NCBI RefSeq assembly: GCF_029633915.1
Contig: NZ_CP091092.1
Location: forward strand, 1-64,000
Source: Methanomicrobium antiquum
GTDB taxonomy: Archaea > Halobacteriota > Methanomicrobia > Methanomicrobiales > Methanomicrobiaceae
DNA: 64,000 nt
Direction: 5' to 3'
Made by a program: the position numbers and the translations under genes. Shown one piece after another: positions 63,872 through 64,000 of the stretch (the first letter of the stretch is position 1; each line of letters begins with the position of its first letter). A model generated the notes under the pieces. That model did no database searches and was not told the origin of the DNA. It saw only the letters and a list, made by a program, of their open reading frames with translations.

Positions 63872-64000
63872 ATGACCTGTCAGATTATTGCACTTATGGG
63901 AAGTCCGATTCCGGATGGAAATTGTGGGAAACTTTTAGAAAAAGCAATTTCCGGTGCGAAAGACGCCGGATGCAATGTTGTAAGGGTTGATGTTCCCTCT
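63872..64000 (+). CDS. Flavodoxin-fold NAD(P)H:FMN reductase, 5' part
   Basis: The first 43 residues (ATG 63872, cut by the window edge) start IALMGSPIPDGNCGKLLEKA, matching the FMN-phosphate loop of Isf/NADPH-dependent FMN reductases. It diverges from the peroxide operon and shares its promoter region (63740-63871), with a TATA-like TATAATTATA near 63793. Whether a cysteine motif follows cannot be seen. Confidence 0.6.
   Translation, partial: MTCQIIALMGSPIPDGNCGKLLEKAISGAKDAGCNVVRVDVPS

Noticed and set aside
1-64000. tRNA, rRNA and riboswitch genes
   Set aside because: I read for T-arm (GGTTCRANTCC) and other signatures and found none I could support; small C/D-box RNAs cannot be excluded by eye.

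Overview
The window is an AT-rich stretch of a euryarchaeal chromosome, most likely a methanogen of the Methanomicrobiales (Methanoplanus/Methanolacinia type). This rests on gene content, not on a marker gene: cupin-type glucose-6-phosphate isomerase, RIO2 kinase, a DUF460 protein, a TtuA/Ncs6-type tRNA thiolase, TrmB, COG1361-like surface proteins, Isf-type iron-sulfur flavoproteins, small sirohaem proteins of the methanogen Dsr-like kind and an S-adenosyl/inosylhomocysteine hydrolase. GGAGG/GGTGA ribosome binding sites precede many starts, and TTG, GTG and possibly ATT starts occur. I see no rRNA, tRNA, CRISPR array or replication origin.

Layout. 1-6.7 kb: cupin protein, then a surface-glycan block (GT39 transferase, Dol-P-sugar synthase fused to GtrA, another GT2, YfhO-like membrane protein). 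6.9-10 kb: lipoprotein, hisF, small protein, ahcY. 10-12 kb: a scar with a winged-helix fragment, a perfect 18-bp inverted repeat, an intact Fic protein and the two ends of a type I restriction hsdR gene lying in opposite orientations. 12-14.6 kb: lone ABC ATPase, membrane-anchored RidA, a small sirohaem protein with an apparent ATT start and a duplicated N-terminal half-domain gene. 14.7-18.5 kb: ABC-2 exporter, then a MarR/methyltransferase/flavodoxin-ferredoxin operon with two matching operators. 18.8-28.5 kb: cytosine deaminase, Cdd1-like protein, membrane protein, and an addB-addA-ogg repair operon. 28.6-33.6 kb: exported protein and a coupled rio2-DUF460-thiL operon. 33.7-37.3 kb: tRNA thiolase, potassium channel and nadE. 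37.5-46.3 kb: pgiA, CARDB-like surface protein, TrmB, an uncharacterised protein, a flavin disulfide reductase, a histidine kinase, and a 1.3-kb gene-free region with C-tracts. 46.4-51.3 kb: a 1077-residue TPR protein and a response-regulator/KaiC-like pair. 51.7-56.5 kb: ADP-ribosylglycohydrolase and argC-CBS-argJ-argB. 56.7-64 kb: PAS protein, chorismate mutase, M50 protease, exported protein, two Isf flavoproteins, HIT protein, and a peroxide/redox operon (rubredoxin-like, 42-residue desulforedoxin, AhpD-like, peroxiredoxin).

Two repeat families cut across this layout. One is a pair of 384/382-bp non-coding elements with terminal inverted repeats and perfect 8-bp target duplications (MITEs with ISL3-like ends). 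The other is at least nine copies of a roughly 70-bp multi-hairpin element built on CATGAAA/TTTCATG words, mostly lying just past gene ends. The best candidates for undescribed biology are this multi-hairpin family, the sirohaem protein with its orphan half-domain partner, the anchored RidA, the MarR regulon and the compact redox operon. Nothing here is a proven new system.
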